This document shows, in pieces, positions 26,501 through 37,000 of a DNA stretch of 50,760 nucleotides. Numbering within the stretch: the first letter of the stretch is position 1; each line of letters opens with the position of its first letter. This DNA is from Anaerolineae bacterium. GTDB taxonomy: Bacteria; Chloroflexota; Anaerolineae; Promineifilales; Promineifilaceae. The notes under the pieces are model-generated. The model ran no database searches, had not been told where the DNA came from, and saw nothing but the letters and a program-made list of their open reading frames with translations. The stretch spans positions 1 to 50,760 of the forward strand of contig SLGK01000196.1 of the NCBI GenBank assembly GCA_007123775.1, read 5' to 3'. The position numbers were made by a program, and so were the translations under genes.

Positions 26501-29105
26501 TGACGAGATAACAACCCAGACGCTGGTCATCGGCAACAATGGTGGTGTGGATCTGGAATGGGAAATCGCCGAAGCGCCGGTGGCCGCACGCCTCGGGTTG
26601 ACGCTCGAAGATAGCGATGTGCCGGCTGCTGTCGAAGGTGGATCGCCCATGTCCTTTATCCTGGATGATGGTGTCGGTGAAAATGCTGTTGGATTAACAG
26701 GCGGTGCCCAGTTCCTCTGGTTTAACCGCTTTACCCCTAACAGCTTTAACTATCCCATCACCATCGATTCGGTTGACGTGATGTTTGGCTATCCCGGTTC
26801 CACCGGCGGTATCAACATTGGCGAATTGGTAGATATCTACCTCTACGAGGATGAGGATGGCGATCCGGCCAACGGTGCCACCCACCGCGCCTCTCTGCAC
26901 GATCAAGAGGTCCAGGCTGTGGACGGTGTTACCTGGTCCAGCTATACGCTGACCACGCCGGTGACGTTTGACGGCCCTGGTGATATTCTGATAGCCGTTG
27001 TCAATCGTACGGCCGGGGTGACCCCTAGTACGTTCCCGGCTGTGATTGATCAGACACCACCCAGTCAGCAGCGCTCCTGGATTGGTTTTGGTGAGGTTCC
27101 CGCCGATCCGCCGGTAATGCCGATGCCAACCTTTGCGATTATTGACAGTCTTGGTTTACCCGGCAACTGGATGGTACGCGGCTTTGGCACAGGCAACATT
27201 CCTTGCGACAACCCGACCGATGTGCCGTGGCTTGATGCTGACCCCGATATGGGCACCACAGGCCCTGGTTCCACAACGAACGTGACCGTTACCTTTGACT
27301 CAACTGGCCTGGCACCGGGTGAATACAGTGCCCTGTTCTGTATCGAAAGCAACGATCCGGCCAACCCGCTGGTAGAAGTACCGGTGACGTTGCAAGTAGG
27401 CGAAAACCCGAGTGCAGAGGTAGACACTACGCCAATCAGCATCACACTGTCTGCCAATACGCAATCGACTGCTACACTGACCATTGGCAATACCGGTGAA
27501 GGTGATCTGGAATGGGATATCGAAACGGCCGAACCGTTAGCCGGTTCTGTTCCGACGCTCGCTTTAGGCCTGCCGACAGGCGGTGACCGGGCCAATCCGA
27601 GCAGCGCTACGGCTGCAGCCCCCAGTGCGATCTTGCCTACTTCGGCCAACGTTCTCTCTGGAAGCTGGTCGGAAGGCTTTGATGATGTTGATCTGCTGCC
27701 CGGCCTGGGTTGGGCGTTGATTAACAACAGCCAGCCTGTTGGCACATCTGGTTGGTTCCAGGGTAATCCGGCGGTCTTCCCGTCCCATTCTGGTGATCCG
27801 GATTCCTATATCGGTGCTAACTTCAACAATACAACTGGCTCCAACACGATCAGCAACTGGCTGCTAACGCCGGAGATCACCATGAACAATGGTGACACCT
27901 TCTCCTTCTGGACGAACAGCCCGGACAGCGCCTGGGAAGATCGGCTGCAGGTGCGCTTGAGTACCAGTGGTGATAGTACGGATGTCGGTACAACGGCCAC
28001 CAGCGTTGGTGTGTTTGACACGCTGCTGCTGGACATCAACCCGACTTACGCTCCCGGTGGGTATCCGACCTCCTGGACGGAGTTTGAAGTCACCATTTCC
28101 GGATTGGCAGGCCCCACGAATGGCCGCCTGGCATTCCGCTACTTTGTAGAGAATGGTGGCCCGGGTGGCACCAACTCCGATTACATTGGCATTGATACCG
28201 TGGAGTATGTTACTGCAACTGCCTGTGCCACGCCGTCCATTATTAGCTGGCTGAGCGTGGACCCCGATAGTGGTGTTACGGCTCCCGGTACGAGTGACGA
28301 TGTAACCGTGACCGTGGATGCTACCGGTTTGTCTGCTGGTGATTATGCCGCCGTGTTGTGTATCAATACCAATGATCCCGATAACATGGTTATCGAGGTG
28401 CCTGTACAGGTTACGGTGGAAGAAAAGGCCTGGATACAGGTAGCCCACCTGGCACCGTTTGCGATGGATCCGGGTACGGCCGTTACGGTAACGTTGAACG
28501 GTGCCCCGGCCCTGACCGACTTCGCCTATGGTGATTCTACCGGGTACATTGAGCTGGATGCTGGCACGTATGATGTCGCCGTTTGGCCGGCCGGTAGTAG
28601 TTCCCCAGCCATTACAGCTACGGTTGAGTTGATGGCTGATACCTACTATAGCGTCGCGGCCATAGGTGATGGTGTGAACCAGCCGCTGGCCCTGCTGGCG
28701 CTGGTGGATGACAATACGGCCCCGGCAGCCGGTAACTTCAAGATTCGCCTGGGTCACCTGGCTCCTTTTGCTGCTGGTGGGGCCACAGCCGACATCCGTT
28801 TGGCTGATGGTACGCCGGTTCTGGAAGGTGTAGAGTTTGGTGATGTATCTGGCTATCTTGAGTTACCAGCAGGCACGTATGATCTGATCATTACGGCCCC
28901 GGGTGGCTCGCCCACGCTGATTAACCCCGATCCGGTCACATTTGCCGATGGTGACATCATCACGGCATTTGCCACCGGCGACGGCAGCAATCAGGACCTG
29001 GGCGTGTTCGCCTGGCCTCCGGATACGGTTGGCTTCTTCCTGCCGCTGGGTGAGATCACCCCGCCTGGTACCACACTGTATCTGCCGATTATTATCCGTA
29101 ATTAG
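23598..29105 (+). CDS. giant secreted S8 subtilase B (Vpr-like, PA, anchor J, DUF4397)
   Basis: The 1835-residue paralog of A is the uninterrupted version. It has a signal peptide (1-36, cut after SLA) and an I9-like propeptide (about 55-180). The catalytic triad is Asp210, His273 and Ser594, with a PA domain (RGGCTFAEKV...NHVGGPPISMGG, about 455-520) inserted before the serine. An Fn3-like domain (680-770), anchor J (773-930), Ig-like blocks with WLDADPDMGTTGPGS-type repeats, a second anchor J (1357-1540) and a DUF4397 pair (1611-1820) follow. It ends LYLPIIIRN. The start at 23598 is chosen over an upstream in-frame ATG at 23532 because of AAGGAG and the signal peptide. It is likely an extracellular or cell-surface general protease. 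Confidence 0.94.
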   Translation: MNNWPGLLKKPTIFMAFALLAGTFLLIYGANNSLAQSSDSVAPMAAGELQSAEGAAAVFGVSDTGRYIIQLEDPAVPGYTGGIAGLAATSPQVTGETRLDGNSPAVQAYISYLHGKQDELLADMSATLGRSVEPVFRYESAMNGLAIEMSHAEAIAVSQLPGVIAVFGDIEEELATDVGPWFLGAPSIWFGDTGSGTATRGEGTIVGIIDTGGNFDHPSFAATDGEGYTHTNPYGAGVYNGWCATNPGFCNDKLIGAYGLNPVGGNPADDNGHGSHTGSTAAGNIHDAVFDVGNDTFTLTVAGVAPRANVVHYKVCTPGCPQSASVAAVNHAINDDMVDVLNYSISGVDNPWNDAVDIAFLNGFNAGIYIAASAGNAGPGPSTVAKTGPWNASTAASTINRIIAHTVDVVSPTTPPELQDMAAVPGDNVSITADITEEIRYNAANATGCNPGHPAGFFDDAIALVIRGGCTFAEKVNNAAAAGAEAVVVFNHVGGPPISMGGLTAAMIPSVMIDNVNGADLRDYVIANPGAEVTINAGSALIYNDDWENVVAGFSSRGPSQFEMLAPTFIAPGVNTLAAGPFGPDDYYFSQGTSMSSPHAAGAGALLMALNPTWSPAEVRSALALTANPDGFVKEDGATPADWFDVGSGLLDLTAAGNIGLVMDETYDNFVDANPDIGGDPKTLNLPAFLNYNCTGECSWTRTVTSVAQDDVTYDAVVDAPAGMTITVEPASFAISPGESQVLTVTVDVDGMALGSFAFADVQLVPQPLSVPNELLNESFSDETFPPDGWATYWLEGAGTQQWTRVTATSNTPPASAHRRWSGTADGFQDDWLVTPPITATLAGVSLNFADRGQFMADYVYSGVWASTGSCDPEDGDFVELAEIDDSINVVWRDVPTIDLSAYSGQPVCLAFRYSGTFAHSWWVDDVVVQEFEPAAVPAVHMPVAVIPAFATPVIDVNPDELSAAQPADEITTQTLVIGNNGGVDLEWEIAEAPVAARLGLTLEDSDVPAAVEGGSPMSFILDDGVGENAVGLTGGAQFLWFNRFTPNSFNYPITIDSVDVMFGYPGSTGGINIGELVDIYLYEDEDGDPANGATHRASLHDQEVQAVDGVTWSSYTLTTPVTFDGPGDILIAVVNRTAGVTPSTFPAVIDQTPPSQQRSWIGFGEVPADPPVMPMPTFAIIDSLGLPGNWMVRGFGTGNIPCDNPTDVPWLDADPDMGTTGPGSTTNVTVTFDSTGLAPGEYSALFCIESNDPANPLVEVPVTLQVGENPSAEVDTTPISITLSANTQSTATLTIGNTGEGDLEWDIETAEPLAGSVPTLALGLPTGGDRANPSSATAAAPSAILPTSANVLSGSWSEGFDDVDLLPGLGWALINNSQPVGTSGWFQGNPAVFPSHSGDPDSYIGANFNNTTGSNTISNWLLTPEITMNNGDTFSFWTNSPDSAWEDRLQVRLSTSGDSTDVGTTATSVGVFDTLLLDINPTYAPGGYPTSWTEFEVTISGLAGPTNGRLAFRYFVENGGPGGTNSDYIGIDTVEYVTATACATPSIISWLSVDPDSGVTAPGTSDDVTVTVDATGLSAGDYAAVLCINTNDPDNMVIEVPVQVTVEEKAWIQVAHLAPFAMDPGTAVTVTLNGAPALTDFAYGDSTGYIELDAGTYDVAVWPAGSSSPAITATVELMADTYYSVAAIGDGVNQPLALLALVDDNTAPAAGNFKIRLGHLAPFAAGGATADIRLADGTPVLEGVEFGDVSGYLELPAGTYDLIITAPGGSPTLINPDPVTFADGDIITAFATGDGSNQDLGVFAWPPDTVGFFLPLGEITPPGTTLYLPIIIRN

Positions 29106-29118
29106 GCCTGTATTCTGA

Positions 29119-29143
29119 GCCGGCTGCTTTTGGCGGCTGGCTC
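29119..29143 (+). terminator. first hairpin after protease B
   Basis: GAGCCGGCTGC-ttttg-GCGGCTGGCTC is an 11-bp stem with two G-U pairs, 13 bp past the stop codon. It lacks a U-tract and acts, if at all, together with the following palindrome terminator. Confidence 0.4.
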
Positions 29144-29157
29144 ATAAACTGGTGAAT

Positions 29158-29198
29158 AAAAACGGCCGTTTCCGCAAGGGAACGGCCGTTTTTTCTTT
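29158..29198 (+). terminator. terminator of protease B built from two ACGGCCGT palindromes
   Basis: AAAAACGGCCGTTTCC (29158-29173) pairs with GGGAACGGCCGTTTTT (29178-29193), with one G-U pair and loop GCAA, and is followed by TCTTT. A typical intrinsic terminator. Confidence 0.88.
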
Positions 29199-29224
29199 GC
29201 AAACAGGTCAATTTATAGTATGCT
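29197..29224 (+). promoter_or_regulatory. promoter of protease C
   Basis: TTGCAA (29197-29202), 16-bp spacer, TATGCT (29219-29224). The -35 box overlaps the last Ts of the terminator tail. The spacer shares CAATTTATAG with the promoter of B. Confidence 0.65.
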
Positions 29225-29519
29225 TTTGACCTCTGTTTAGCCTACCGCTGGTTTCCGGCAGAGGCTGAATGGCAGTTGAAAACCAGATTAGTCCCGGGGT
29301 CCCTATGGGTCTCGCCGAGTAAAAAGGAGGTGGTGATGACCTAGCGTATTCATCAAGACCGACTTACTCATTGATCAGAGCCACCGGAAACAGTTGTTGA
29401 CTGTTTCTGGTCAGACCAAACACCCAACCGGCTCGTTGCTCTATTTGATACCCAATGGTTGGTGCTTTACAACCTGGCCCCGAGTACTGACGAGCCATAT
29501 TCAAATCAAGAGGAAAATC
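29225..29519 (+). promoter_or_regulatory. long untranslated leader of protease C
   Basis: This roughly 290-nt gene-free stretch holds an extended SD box AAAAAGGAGGTG (29321-29332) followed by the start-stop ORF ATG ACC TAG (29336-29344). Next comes a stem GAGCC (29378-29382) / GGCTC (29430-29434) enclosing a perfect 8-bp hairpin GAAACAGT/ACTGTTTC. The real start has only GAGG 6 bp upstream, weaker than the upstream box. Confidence 0.65.
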
Positions 29520-32500
29520 ATGAATGATAGAATACCTAAACTAGTCATGGGCATCACCCTGATGCTGGCTGCTTTACTGCTCATTGTGAATCTGGGTAGC
29601 AACGTTTACGCTGATGATGTTAGAAGCAATGAGGCAACTGTAAACCATGACGTTGAAGTTGATCCTCAGCTTCTGGCTGAATTAGAGGCAAGCGGTAGCG
29701 CCGACTACCTGATCTACTTCAGGCAAAAAGCAGACCTGTCACCCGCCTATAAGATGGACTGGCAGGAGCGCGGTCACTTTGTCATGAACACCCTGCGCGA
29801 AACGGCCGAAACCAGCCAGAAAGACGTCCGTGCCTATCTCGACAGCGAAGGCGTGGCCTACCGCGCCTTCTGGATCGACAACATTATCGCCGTTGAATCA
29901 GTCGGCCTGAATACCTTGAACGGGCTGCTCAACTTCTCCGAGATCGAGCGCATACAAATGGCGGTCGATATGTTCCTGATCGAGCCAGAAGCACCCTCCA
30001 TGGCCAACGAATTGTTAGCCAACATCCTGGCTCCGGAACCAAACCTGGTCCAGGTTAAGGCTACTGACGCCTGGGCACTCGGCTTTCGCGGTGAGGGCAC
30101 CGTTATTGCCAACATCGACTCCGGCGTGCGTTACACCCACCAGGCGTTGGTCAACCAGTATCGCGGCAACCAGGGCGGTGGTACTTTTAACCACAACTTT
30201 AACTGGCTCGACCCCGACGGTGGCACTACGTCACCAACCGACACCAACGGCCACGGCACCCACGTCATGGGCACCATGGTCGGCTACGACGGCGGGGCCA
30301 ACGAAATCGGCGTGGCCCCCGAATCAGAGTGGATTGCCTGCCGCGGTTGTCTGACCGCAAGCTGTCCCCAGACGGCCCTGTTGGCCTGTGCCGAGTGGAT
30401 TGCCGCGCCTTACGCCATTGGCAATCCCGGCAGCGCCGATCCCGATCTGCGCCCCCATGCGGTCAATAATTCCTGGGGCAACTGCCAGCAGGTTTACAAC
30501 GGCTGGTATCAAGGTTCGGTTGATGCCTGGCATGCGGCCGGTATCATCCCCGTCTTTGCCAACGGCAATTCCAGTAATTGTGGCTACTCCTCTCCGCCCG
30601 GCTTAAATACGGTGGGTAATCCTGCCCGCTATGGTAACGTGACCGGCGTCGGCTCCAGCGGCACCAGCAACGGTATGTACGCCCCCCATTCCAACTGGGG
30701 ACCGACCGATAATCCCGACACCGTGAATCCCCAACCCGGCTGGGAAGATCTGAAGCCGCAGGTGATTGCCCCCGGCGTCACCATTCGCTCTAGCGTTATT
30801 GCTAGCGATTCGGCCTATGCCAGCGCTGGCTGGACCGGCACCTCGATGTCGGCCCCCCACGTTGCCGGTATGATTGCCTTGATGTGGCAGGCGGCCCCCT
30901 GCCTGATTGGCGACTACGCCACCACCGAGACGATCATTGAGCAAACGGCCACGCCTATTATGTATAATGATCTGGGCACCGGCCCGCGCTGGCCCAACTA
31001 CGCCACGGGCTGGGGCGAAATTAACGTCCTGGCTGCCGTACAAGAAGCCCAGGCCATGTGCGGCCCTAGCGGTACGATAGAAGGGACAGTCACGGCTGCC
31101 GGTACGGGCAACCCGCTATCCGGCGTGACTATTGAAGCGACGCTCAATGTAACCACCACCCGCACCGCGACCACGAATATGGCCGGCGAGTATGAAATTC
31201 AGATGGCCCCCGAAGGTACCTATGAGATGACGGCCAGCTTCTTTGGCTACCTGCCGGAGACTGTGACAGGCGTCGATGTCGTTTCCGGTACGGTAACTAT
31301 TCAAGACTTTGTGTTGACACAGGCTGACAGCGCCGTGATCAGCGGTACTGTCACCGATATTAACACCGGCTGGCCGTTGTATGCCCGCATTGATGTTGAC
31401 GGCGTGCCCACCGGTCCTTTCTGGACCGATCCGGCGACCGGCTTCTACAGCATTACCCTGCCCGAAGGTTCAACCTATGATTTTGAGGTTTCTGCCTTTG
31501 TAGCCGGTTACCTGCCGGAGATAGTCTCTGTGGGTCCTCTGCTGGGTGATGAGACGGTCAATGTGGAGCTGGATGTCGATGTAGTTGCCTGTAACGCGCC
31601 TGGTTATCAGCCGGATCCGGCCTCCGGAGACTTTTATGACTTTGAGGCCGATGACGGCGGTTTTACCGGGACAGTGGATTGGGAATGGGGCACCAACTAC
31701 AACTGGAACGGAGGCGCTTGTGACGGCGTTAGCTATCCACCGCCCGGTGCATTCTCTGGCGTGGGTATGTGGGCTACGGTCCTTAACGACTGCCATGCCA
31801 ATACGGGTACGTTTAGCATCCTTTCCTTTGAAGCTGACCTGACCGGCCAATCTTCGGCCATTTTGCAGTGGTGGGATTGGTATGATGTGTTTGAGACGTT
31901 TGATTATGGTGAAGTGTATGTCAACAACACGCTAGTCTATGATCGGGCATCGAGCTACATTATCCCCACCGCCTGGGAGCAGCATCAGGCAGACCTGACG
32001 CCGTTTGTGGGCGGCGTGGTGGATATCGAGTTCCGCATGTTTGCCACAACGGTGGTTAATCGGGCCGGCTGGTACATTGATGATGTGCTGGTGGGCGAAC
32101 CGTCCTGTGTACCCCAGGCAGGTGGTCTGGTGGTGGGCAATGTCTACGATGACAACACGGGTGATCCACTGGTGGGCGCACTGGTGCTGAGTGATGCTGA
32201 TGGAACGATGACCGTTCCCACGCCAGATGACCCCGACGTGGCCGATGGTTTCTATACCCTCTTTGCCGCTGAAGGTAGCACGGCCGTTACCGCCACCATG
32301 CCCGGTGGATACGTTACGGAAACCGTTTCGTTGACCATCGACGACGGCACAACGACAACCCAGGATTTCAACCTGACGGCCGGCTGGCTGCAGGCCAATC
32401 CGGACAGCGTTGAGGTCAATCTTCTAACCGATAGTTCCTACACGTTGCCGTTCGTTTTGTCAAACCTGGGGGCAGTGGCAGCCGACTATGCGCTGGTGAC

Positions 32501-33539
32501 GAGCTTCCTGGCCGAAGACTTTGAGGGCAGTTTCCCACCAGATGGTTGGTCGGTCATTGACAATGGCGGCACCTGCGTCTGGCAGCGGAATGATCAAGTG
32601 CCTAACGGCCGTCCCAACTATGCCGGTGGTGATGGCTTCTCGGCGGCAGCCGACTCGGATCGCTGCGGCAGCGGTACCACGATGAACACAGAACTGCATT
32701 CGCCGGTAATGGATTTGAGCGGTGCCACAGTGGCTACGCTTGACTTCATTGCTTCTTATCGCCACCTGGGCGCCAGCTCTTTCAGTGTCCGTGTTAGCGA
32801 TGACGGCGGCAGCAGTTGGGATACGTTGCTCACCTGGACCGCCAGTGTTGATCCGACGGGTCCGGGTACGGCCGTTTCGCTTGATCTGACGCCCTATACC
32901 GGCTCGAGTGAGGTAATTGTCAGCTTCCATTACATTGCTACTGCCTGGCACTATTGGGCACAGGTGGACCAGGTGCGCGTTGCCGCCGACAGTGGTCCCT
33001 GGTTATCTTTTGATCCGGCATCGGGCAGCATAGACGGTGGCGATTCTGCAACCATCGACCTGCTCTTTGACACCACGGGCCTGGCAACCGGCACTTACAG
33101 CACCACATTGGGGCTATCTGACAATACGCCTTATGGGGATCAGATTATCCCGGTAGTGCTGCATGTGGTAGATACGGCCGATTACGGCGTAGAGATCGCC
33201 CCGGCAACGGCTGCGGGTAGTGGCGAACCGGGTGAGACGGTGCTGTATACGCTGACCATCACCAACACGGGCACGGTGATCGACAGCTTCGATATTGCTG
33301 CTTTTGGCAACGTCTGGAGTGTGGATCACCCAGCTTCAGTTGTTGTCAACGCCGGTCAAGCGGTTGACGTTACCATCGCCGTGATGATTCCGGCTGGCGC
33401 CGCCCACATGGCGGCGGATACGGCGACTATCACCGTTACCTCCCAAGGTGATCCCACGCAGTCGATGAACATGACCATTACTACCACATCTGAGCTAGAT
33501 CTGACGTTCATCTACCTGCCCCTAATCACCCGTAACTAG
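29520..33539 (+). CDS. secreted S8 subtilase C (bacillopeptidase F-like, modular)
   Basis: The 1339-residue protein has a signal peptide (1-32, cut after VYA) and an N-terminal prodomain (about 45-160, ADYLIYFRQKADLSPAY). Its S8 catalytic domain has Asp200, His245 and Ser442 (TGTSMSAPH) with no PA insert. Carboxypeptidase-regulatory-like beta domains (517-600, 604-690, 867-953) flank a MAM/anchor-J-like domain (694-860). A second anchor J (999-1157) and a NEW3-like domain (about 1220-1325) follow. It ends FIYLPLITRN. The start at 29520 is chosen for GAGG plus the signal peptide. It is closest to E. Likely role: extracellular protein degradation. Confidence 0.93.
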   Translation: MNDRIPKLVMGITLMLAALLLIVNLGSNVYADDVRSNEATVNHDVEVDPQLLAELEASGSADYLIYFRQKADLSPAYKMDWQERGHFVMNTLRETAETSQKDVRAYLDSEGVAYRAFWIDNIIAVESVGLNTLNGLLNFSEIERIQMAVDMFLIEPEAPSMANELLANILAPEPNLVQVKATDAWALGFRGEGTVIANIDSGVRYTHQALVNQYRGNQGGGTFNHNFNWLDPDGGTTSPTDTNGHGTHVMGTMVGYDGGANEIGVAPESEWIACRGCLTASCPQTALLACAEWIAAPYAIGNPGSADPDLRPHAVNNSWGNCQQVYNGWYQGSVDAWHAAGIIPVFANGNSSNCGYSSPPGLNTVGNPARYGNVTGVGSSGTSNGMYAPHSNWGPTDNPDTVNPQPGWEDLKPQVIAPGVTIRSSVIASDSAYASAGWTGTSMSAPHVAGMIALMWQAAPCLIGDYATTETIIEQTATPIMYNDLGTGPRWPNYATGWGEINVLAAVQEAQAMCGPSGTIEGTVTAAGTGNPLSGVTIEATLNVTTTRTATTNMAGEYEIQMAPEGTYEMTASFFGYLPETVTGVDVVSGTVTIQDFVLTQADSAVISGTVTDINTGWPLYARIDVDGVPTGPFWTDPATGFYSITLPEGSTYDFEVSAFVAGYLPEIVSVGPLLGDETVNVELDVDVVACNAPGYQPDPASGDFYDFEADDGGFTGTVDWEWGTNYNWNGGACDGVSYPPPGAFSGVGMWATVLNDCHANTGTFSILSFEADLTGQSSAILQWWDWYDVFETFDYGEVYVNNTLVYDRASSYIIPTAWEQHQADLTPFVGGVVDIEFRMFATTVVNRAGWYIDDVLVGEPSCVPQAGGLVVGNVYDDNTGDPLVGALVLSDADGTMTVPTPDDPDVADGFYTLFAAEGSTAVTATMPGGYVTETVSLTIDDGTTTTQDFNLTAGWLQANPDSVEVNLLTDSSYTLPFVLSNLGAVAADYALVTSFLAEDFEGSFPPDGWSVIDNGGTCVWQRNDQVPNGRPNYAGGDGFSAAADSDRCGSGTTMNTELHSPVMDLSGATVATLDFIASYRHLGASSFSVRVSDDGGSSWDTLLTWTASVDPTGPGTAVSLDLTPYTGSSEVIVSFHYIATAWHYWAQVDQVRVAADSGPWLSFDPASGSIDGGDSATIDLLFDTTGLATGTYSTTLGLSDNTPYGDQIIPVVLHVVDTADYGVEIAPATAAGSGEPGETVLYTLTITNTGTVIDSFDIAAFGNVWSVDHPASVVVNAGQAVDVTIAVMIPAGAAHMAADTATITVTSQGDPTQSMNMTITTTSELDLTFIYLPLITRN

Positions 33540-33588
33540 CCCATCTTGCCGGCTGTTCGTATGAACTTGCCGGTAGGTGGTTGTGATG

Positions 33589-33626
33589 AAAAACGGCCGT
33601 TTTCCGCGGAAAACGGCCGTTTTTTG
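33589..33626 (+). terminator. terminator of protease C built from two ACGGCCGT palindromes
   Basis: AAAAACGGCCGTTTTCC (33589-33605) and its exact complement (33608-33624) are followed by T and G. This is a perfect 17-bp stem. Confidence 0.9.
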
Positions 33627-33656
33627 TTGGCCAAAAACAGAACTATGGTGTATCCT
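33627..33656 (+). promoter_or_regulatory. promoter of protease D
   Basis: TTGGCC (33627-33632), 18-bp spacer, TATCCT (33651-33656), directly after the terminator tail. It is a weaker match than the other four. Confidence 0.5.
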
Positions 33657-34036
33657 ATGTCTGTCAGGTTAATCTGCTACTCATCCTGCACTGAGAAACT
33701 TTTAATGGTTGTAGACAGTTGAAAAGACAGGATAGCCTTTACCCCGCCTCATACTTTCTCCACAAAAGCGCGGCTTTCACCATTGCCATCGCCGTTAACT
33801 CTTGCTGTGCGACTAAAAATTGTAAACCGACGATATCGTCTACGAGGAGGTGCCCCCTACGGAAGAGTTACTTGCTTGTCACATGAACCTATGAACAACG
33901 CCATACATTAGGCGTCCGCTTGAGTGCACTAAACTGAACAGGTTGGCTGTCTGGTCATTTTCCAGTGAACGCAACGGCAGCGCTTAACTGTATGCTTGAT
34001 TGTCACAATTCGAGTCTTAAAAAGAAGAGGAAAATG
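33657..34036 (+). promoter_or_regulatory. long untranslated leader of protease D
   Basis: This roughly 380-nt gene-free stretch has a perfect 12-bp palindrome, GACGATATCGTC (33829-33840). It stands directly before the strong SD-like box GAGGAGGTG (33844-33852). Unlike leaders A-C there is no clean ATG-stop after the box. The protease start lies about 190 nt downstream behind GAGG. Confidence 0.55.
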
Positions 34037-37000
34037 ATGAATAATAACACCCTAAAACAAGCAGGCATCGTTACGCTAATGCTAACAGCTTTGCTTTTTG
34101 TTATCAGTTGGGGCAGTAATGCCTTTGCTGACAACAGCATTAGTACCCAAACCGATAGCGCTATTGTTGAAGCAGGCTTGCGTGATACCATTCAGGCTAA
34201 AGGCAGCGCTACTTATCTGGTTATCTTAAAAGAACAGGCTGATTTAAGTGCCGCCTATGAGATAGATGATTGGGAAACGCGTGGTTGGTACGTGTACGAC
34301 ACCCTGCGTGATGTAGCCAACCGCTCACAGGCGGACCTTTTGGCTGTTTTGCGAAACAATGCCGATGTGATCGACTATCAGCCCTACTTTATTGTCAATG
34401 CTATTCATGTAACGTCTGGCATCTCAACGTTCGATGCTGTGGCGGCTCATCCTAGTGTGGACTTCATCGAAGCTGAAAAAGAATTTACCATCCCTGAGCC
34501 GGAAATTGTCAATAGCGTTTTGGCCCCCGAATGGGGTGTAGAAATCATTCGGGCCACCGAGGTGTGGAGCGACTTTGGCATATTTGGTGCTGGCGTTGTG
34601 CTGGCGACCATTGATACCGGTGTGCAGTACAACCATCCGGCGCTAGAAGATAAATATCGTGGTACCGCTACCGGCAGCCACGACTTTAACTTCTTCGACC
34701 CAGCTAATATATGTGCTGGTGGCGTTTGTGACAACAATGGTCATGGCACTCATGTTACCGGTTCTATGCTAGGTGATGATGGTGGTGCTAACCAGATTGG
34801 TGTAGCCCCTGAAGCCCAATGGATTGCCGCCAAAGGCTGTGAATCAAACTTTTGTTCCGATGCCTCCTTATTAGCCTCGGCCGAGTGGCTGTTAGCCCCC
34901 TGTGAGTTTGGTGATGCCCCTGGTTCACCTAGCTGTGATCCCAGTATGCGTCCCCATGTTATCAATAACTCTTGGGGTGGTGGTCAGGCCGATCCCTGGT
35001 ATCAGCCTTCAGTAGATGCCTGGCGTGCGGCTGGTATCTTGCCCGTCTTTTCGGCTGGTAACTCTGGCCCAGGCGCGGGTACCATCAATTCCCCCAGCGA
35101 TTACTGCAATGTGATGAGCATTGGTGGTACAAATTCCGGCGATGGCATGTATAATCTTAGCAGCCGCGGCCCCGGCTCCTTCCCTGACTGTACCGACAAA
35201 CCGGATATGAGCGCGCCCGGCCAGGGCGTACGCTCGTCGGTGCCAACTAACGCTTATGCTGTGTTTAGCGGTACTTCGATGGCCTCGCCTCACGTATCGG
35301 GCTGTATTGCCCTGATGCTGTCGGTAGCGCCCATGCTTGATTACGATCAAGTATATGACATTCTGACCACAACGGCCGCAGACCTGGGCACGCCTGGCTT
35401 TAACTATGACTATGGACACGGCCGTATTGATTGCTACGAAGCTGTACTAGAGGCCCAGGTTTTAGCTGGCCCAACCGGTACGCTTGAGGGCGAAGTCACG
35501 GCCGACGGCAGCGGTGATCCGCTGGCGGGTGCCCTGATTGAAGCCACCTTGAACGTTACCACGACCAGGACAGCCCTCACCGATGCAGCCGGTGAATACA
35601 TCATGACCTTCGTCCCCGAAGGTACCTACGATGTAACAGCCAGTTTGTTTGGCTATTTGCCCCAGACCGTTTCCGGTGTTGAAGTTATCTCCGGAACTGT
35701 TACAACCCAAGACTTTGCTCTGGAATTAGCCCCCAGCCATACCGTCAGCGGTGTTGTCACCGATGGCACGACCGGCTGGCCGCTCTATGCCAGCATTGAA
35801 ATTATGGGTGCCGATATTCCGCCCGTGTGGACCGATCCGGCCGACGGCAGCTACAGCATCATCTTGCCCGAAGGCATTACCTATACCTTTATGGTGGAAG
35901 CCTGGGTAGGCGGCTATGAAGTCTACAGTCGCGAAGTCGGCCCCTTAACTGGTGACCTAACTGAAGACTTTGGCCTGCAAGCCGATCTGGCCAGTTGCTC
36001 CGCCCCTGGCTATAGCCTTAACTTCCTCTACTTTGAGGACTTCCAGGCCGATGATGGCGGTTTTACCACAGAGCAGACCGGCACGAACCCGGCCCCGTGG
36101 GAATGGGGTGAACCCGTTACCTGGCCTGGTGAATGTCCGGCCGGCACCAACTGTTGGGGTACCAACCTGGATGGTAACTATAACAACAGCGCCGGCGAAA
36201 GCTTAACCTCGCCCGTGATTGACCTCTCTGCCATTGCGCCGGGTGAAGATCTGACCGCTCGCTGGTATCAGGCCAATCACGTTGAACACCATCAATGGGA
36301 CCAGGCGTTTGCCGAAGTGAGCATTGATGGCGGCGCATGGCAGGTCATGTGGCAAAATCCGCCCAGCCCAACTGTGCAAGAACCGTGGCGTGAACTAACC
36401 TATGACATCTCGGCTGCGGCCGGCACGAATGTCCAGTTCCGCTTCCGCCTGCTGAGCGATAGTATCATCAACTTTGCCGGTTACTATGTCGATGCCATTG
36501 GTATTGCCGCTGGTGAGGATTGTATGCCTGAGCCGGGCGGTCTGGTTGTAGGTAACGTCTATGACGACAACACGATGGAGCCGTTAGTCGGTTCTGCTAT
36601 AGCCGGCGATAGTGGTCAAATCACTACTGCTGTAGCTACGCCTGACGATCCTGATGTAGACGATGCCTTCTATACCATCTTTGCTCCGGCCGGTAGCAAC
36701 GTTCTTACGGCCACCATTGGCGGTGGCTATGGCCCTGACACGGCCACTGTAACTGTTAATGATGGCGAGACGGTTCACCAAAACTTCTGGCTACCCGCCG
36801 GCTGGATTGACGTTGACCCCGAATCGCTAGACGTTACGGTCGAATTTGGCTCGATGGCTACCTTCCCCTTAACGCTGACCAATCTGGGTGGCTTACCCGC
36901 TGATTATGCCCTGTCTACCTTGTTGGTAGAAGAGCATTTTGAAGGTGATTTCCCGCCCAATGGTTGGGAGGTTGTCGACAATGGTGGTGACTGTGTCTGG

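Noticed and set aside
27864-28757. A 297-codon minus-strand open frame opposite protease B
   Set aside because: Same shadow effect. Similar shadows recur opposite every copy of DUF4397, as expected from repeated DNA rather than from genes.
28990-29105. Type IX secretion C-terminal domain
   Set aside because: Those are about 70-90-residue beta domains in diderm Bacteroidota; here only a short tail is shared and the context suggests Chloroflexota.
33510-33539. Sortase LPXTG signal in the LPLIT/LPFIT tails
   Set aside because: No glycine at the fifth position, and no membrane helix or basic end after the motif; it is at the very C-terminus.
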